Positions 63,941 through 64,000 of a DNA stretch of 64,000 bases are shown in pieces. Made by a program: the position numbers and the translations under genes. The notes under the pieces are model-generated. The model was given only the letters and a program-made list of their open reading frames with translations, was not told where the DNA came from and did no database searches. Position 1 is the stretch's first letter, and each line of letters starts with the position of its first letter. The stretch spans positions 50,382-114,381 of the forward strand of contig JAENZP010000011.1 of assembly GCA_016841205.1 (NCBI GenBank), given 5' to 3'. Origin of the DNA: Desulfoscipio geothermicus. Lineage in GTDB: Bacteria > Bacillota > Desulfotomaculia > Desulfotomaculales > Desulfallaceae.

Positions 63941-64000
63941 ATAATATCCTCCTCGTATAGTATTTTTAGAATCTTCTTTTCGAAGAATTTCCAGTTAAAT

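Overview
The window reads as a chromosomal segment of an anaerobic, spore-forming Firmicute of the Desulfotomaculum/Pelotomaculum type. This is inferred from gene content, not from a marker gene: a CIRCE-controlled groES-groEL pair, an alpha/beta-type small acid-soluble spore protein, a selenocysteine formate dehydrogenase with NuoE/NuoF-type partners, an unusually large set of molybdenum-cofactor genes, Gram-positive ribosome-binding sites and frequent TTG/GTG starts. No rRNA, CRISPR array or intact mobile element was seen.

Layout. 0.2-4.1 kb: cysteine synthase, then a three-gene GMC-type membrane dehydrogenase. 4.5-8.9 kb: a decaying accessory stretch (ketopantoate reductase-like gene, alpha/beta hydrolase, ArsR-like regulator with a long palindromic operator, and fragments of two MFS transporters, an ABC permease and a tyrosine recombinase). 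9-11.1 kb: groEL-groES. 11.3-15.6 kb: mogA, a moeA fused to a periplasmic-binding-like domain, moeA and a small protein. 16.1-22 kb: ferredoxin-nitroreductase, VWA protein, another moeA, an MPT-binding protein and mobB. 22.2-26.1 kb: a tandem Moco riboswitch array, a further structured leader, a molybdopterin oxidoreductase and fdhD. 26.1-32 kb: DUF503 protein, malic enzyme, CBS protein, VanY-like peptidase, SASP. 32.2-36.2 kb: a Moco riboswitch, then an HdrD-like membrane iron-sulfur protein and an acyl-CoA synthetase. 36.2-43.1 kb: cardiolipin synthase, a small HTH protein, and the selenoprotein formate dehydrogenase operon behind its own Moco riboswitch. 43.1-47.2 kb: palindromic repeats, a lipase-like protein, a sigZ-like sigma factor and remnants of a probable arsenic locus. 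47.2-53 kb: tRNA genes, subtilase, and a polyamine operon (pdaD-speE-speB). 53-56.9 kb: orphan solute-binding protein, a Gln/Asn-rich coiled-coil protein, small proteins. 56.9-64 kb: a catabolic cluster with CoA ligase, CBS-PAS-AAA sigma-54 activator, amidohydrolase and Na+/solute symporter.

How it fits together. The unifying theme is molybdenum or tungsten enzymes and their cofactor. Five elements share the 5' CTCC(A/G)AG and 3' GGAAAGGAG ends of the Moco RNA motif, most with a GCCTCCC just inside the 3' end, and each is followed by a terminator-like hairpin. Two more degenerate copies lie in tandem. They precede the molybdopterin oxidoreductase, the formate dehydrogenase, an MPT-binding/moeA operon and, less expectedly, the HdrD-like protein. 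One has no gene behind it. FdhD, MobB, MogA and four MoeA-like proteins would supply and load the cofactor, and the formate dehydrogenase operon would link formate to NAD(H) and possibly ferredoxin.

The apparent break in the formate dehydrogenase gene is an in-frame UGA followed by a bacterial SECIS-like hairpin, so it is read here as one selenoprotein gene.
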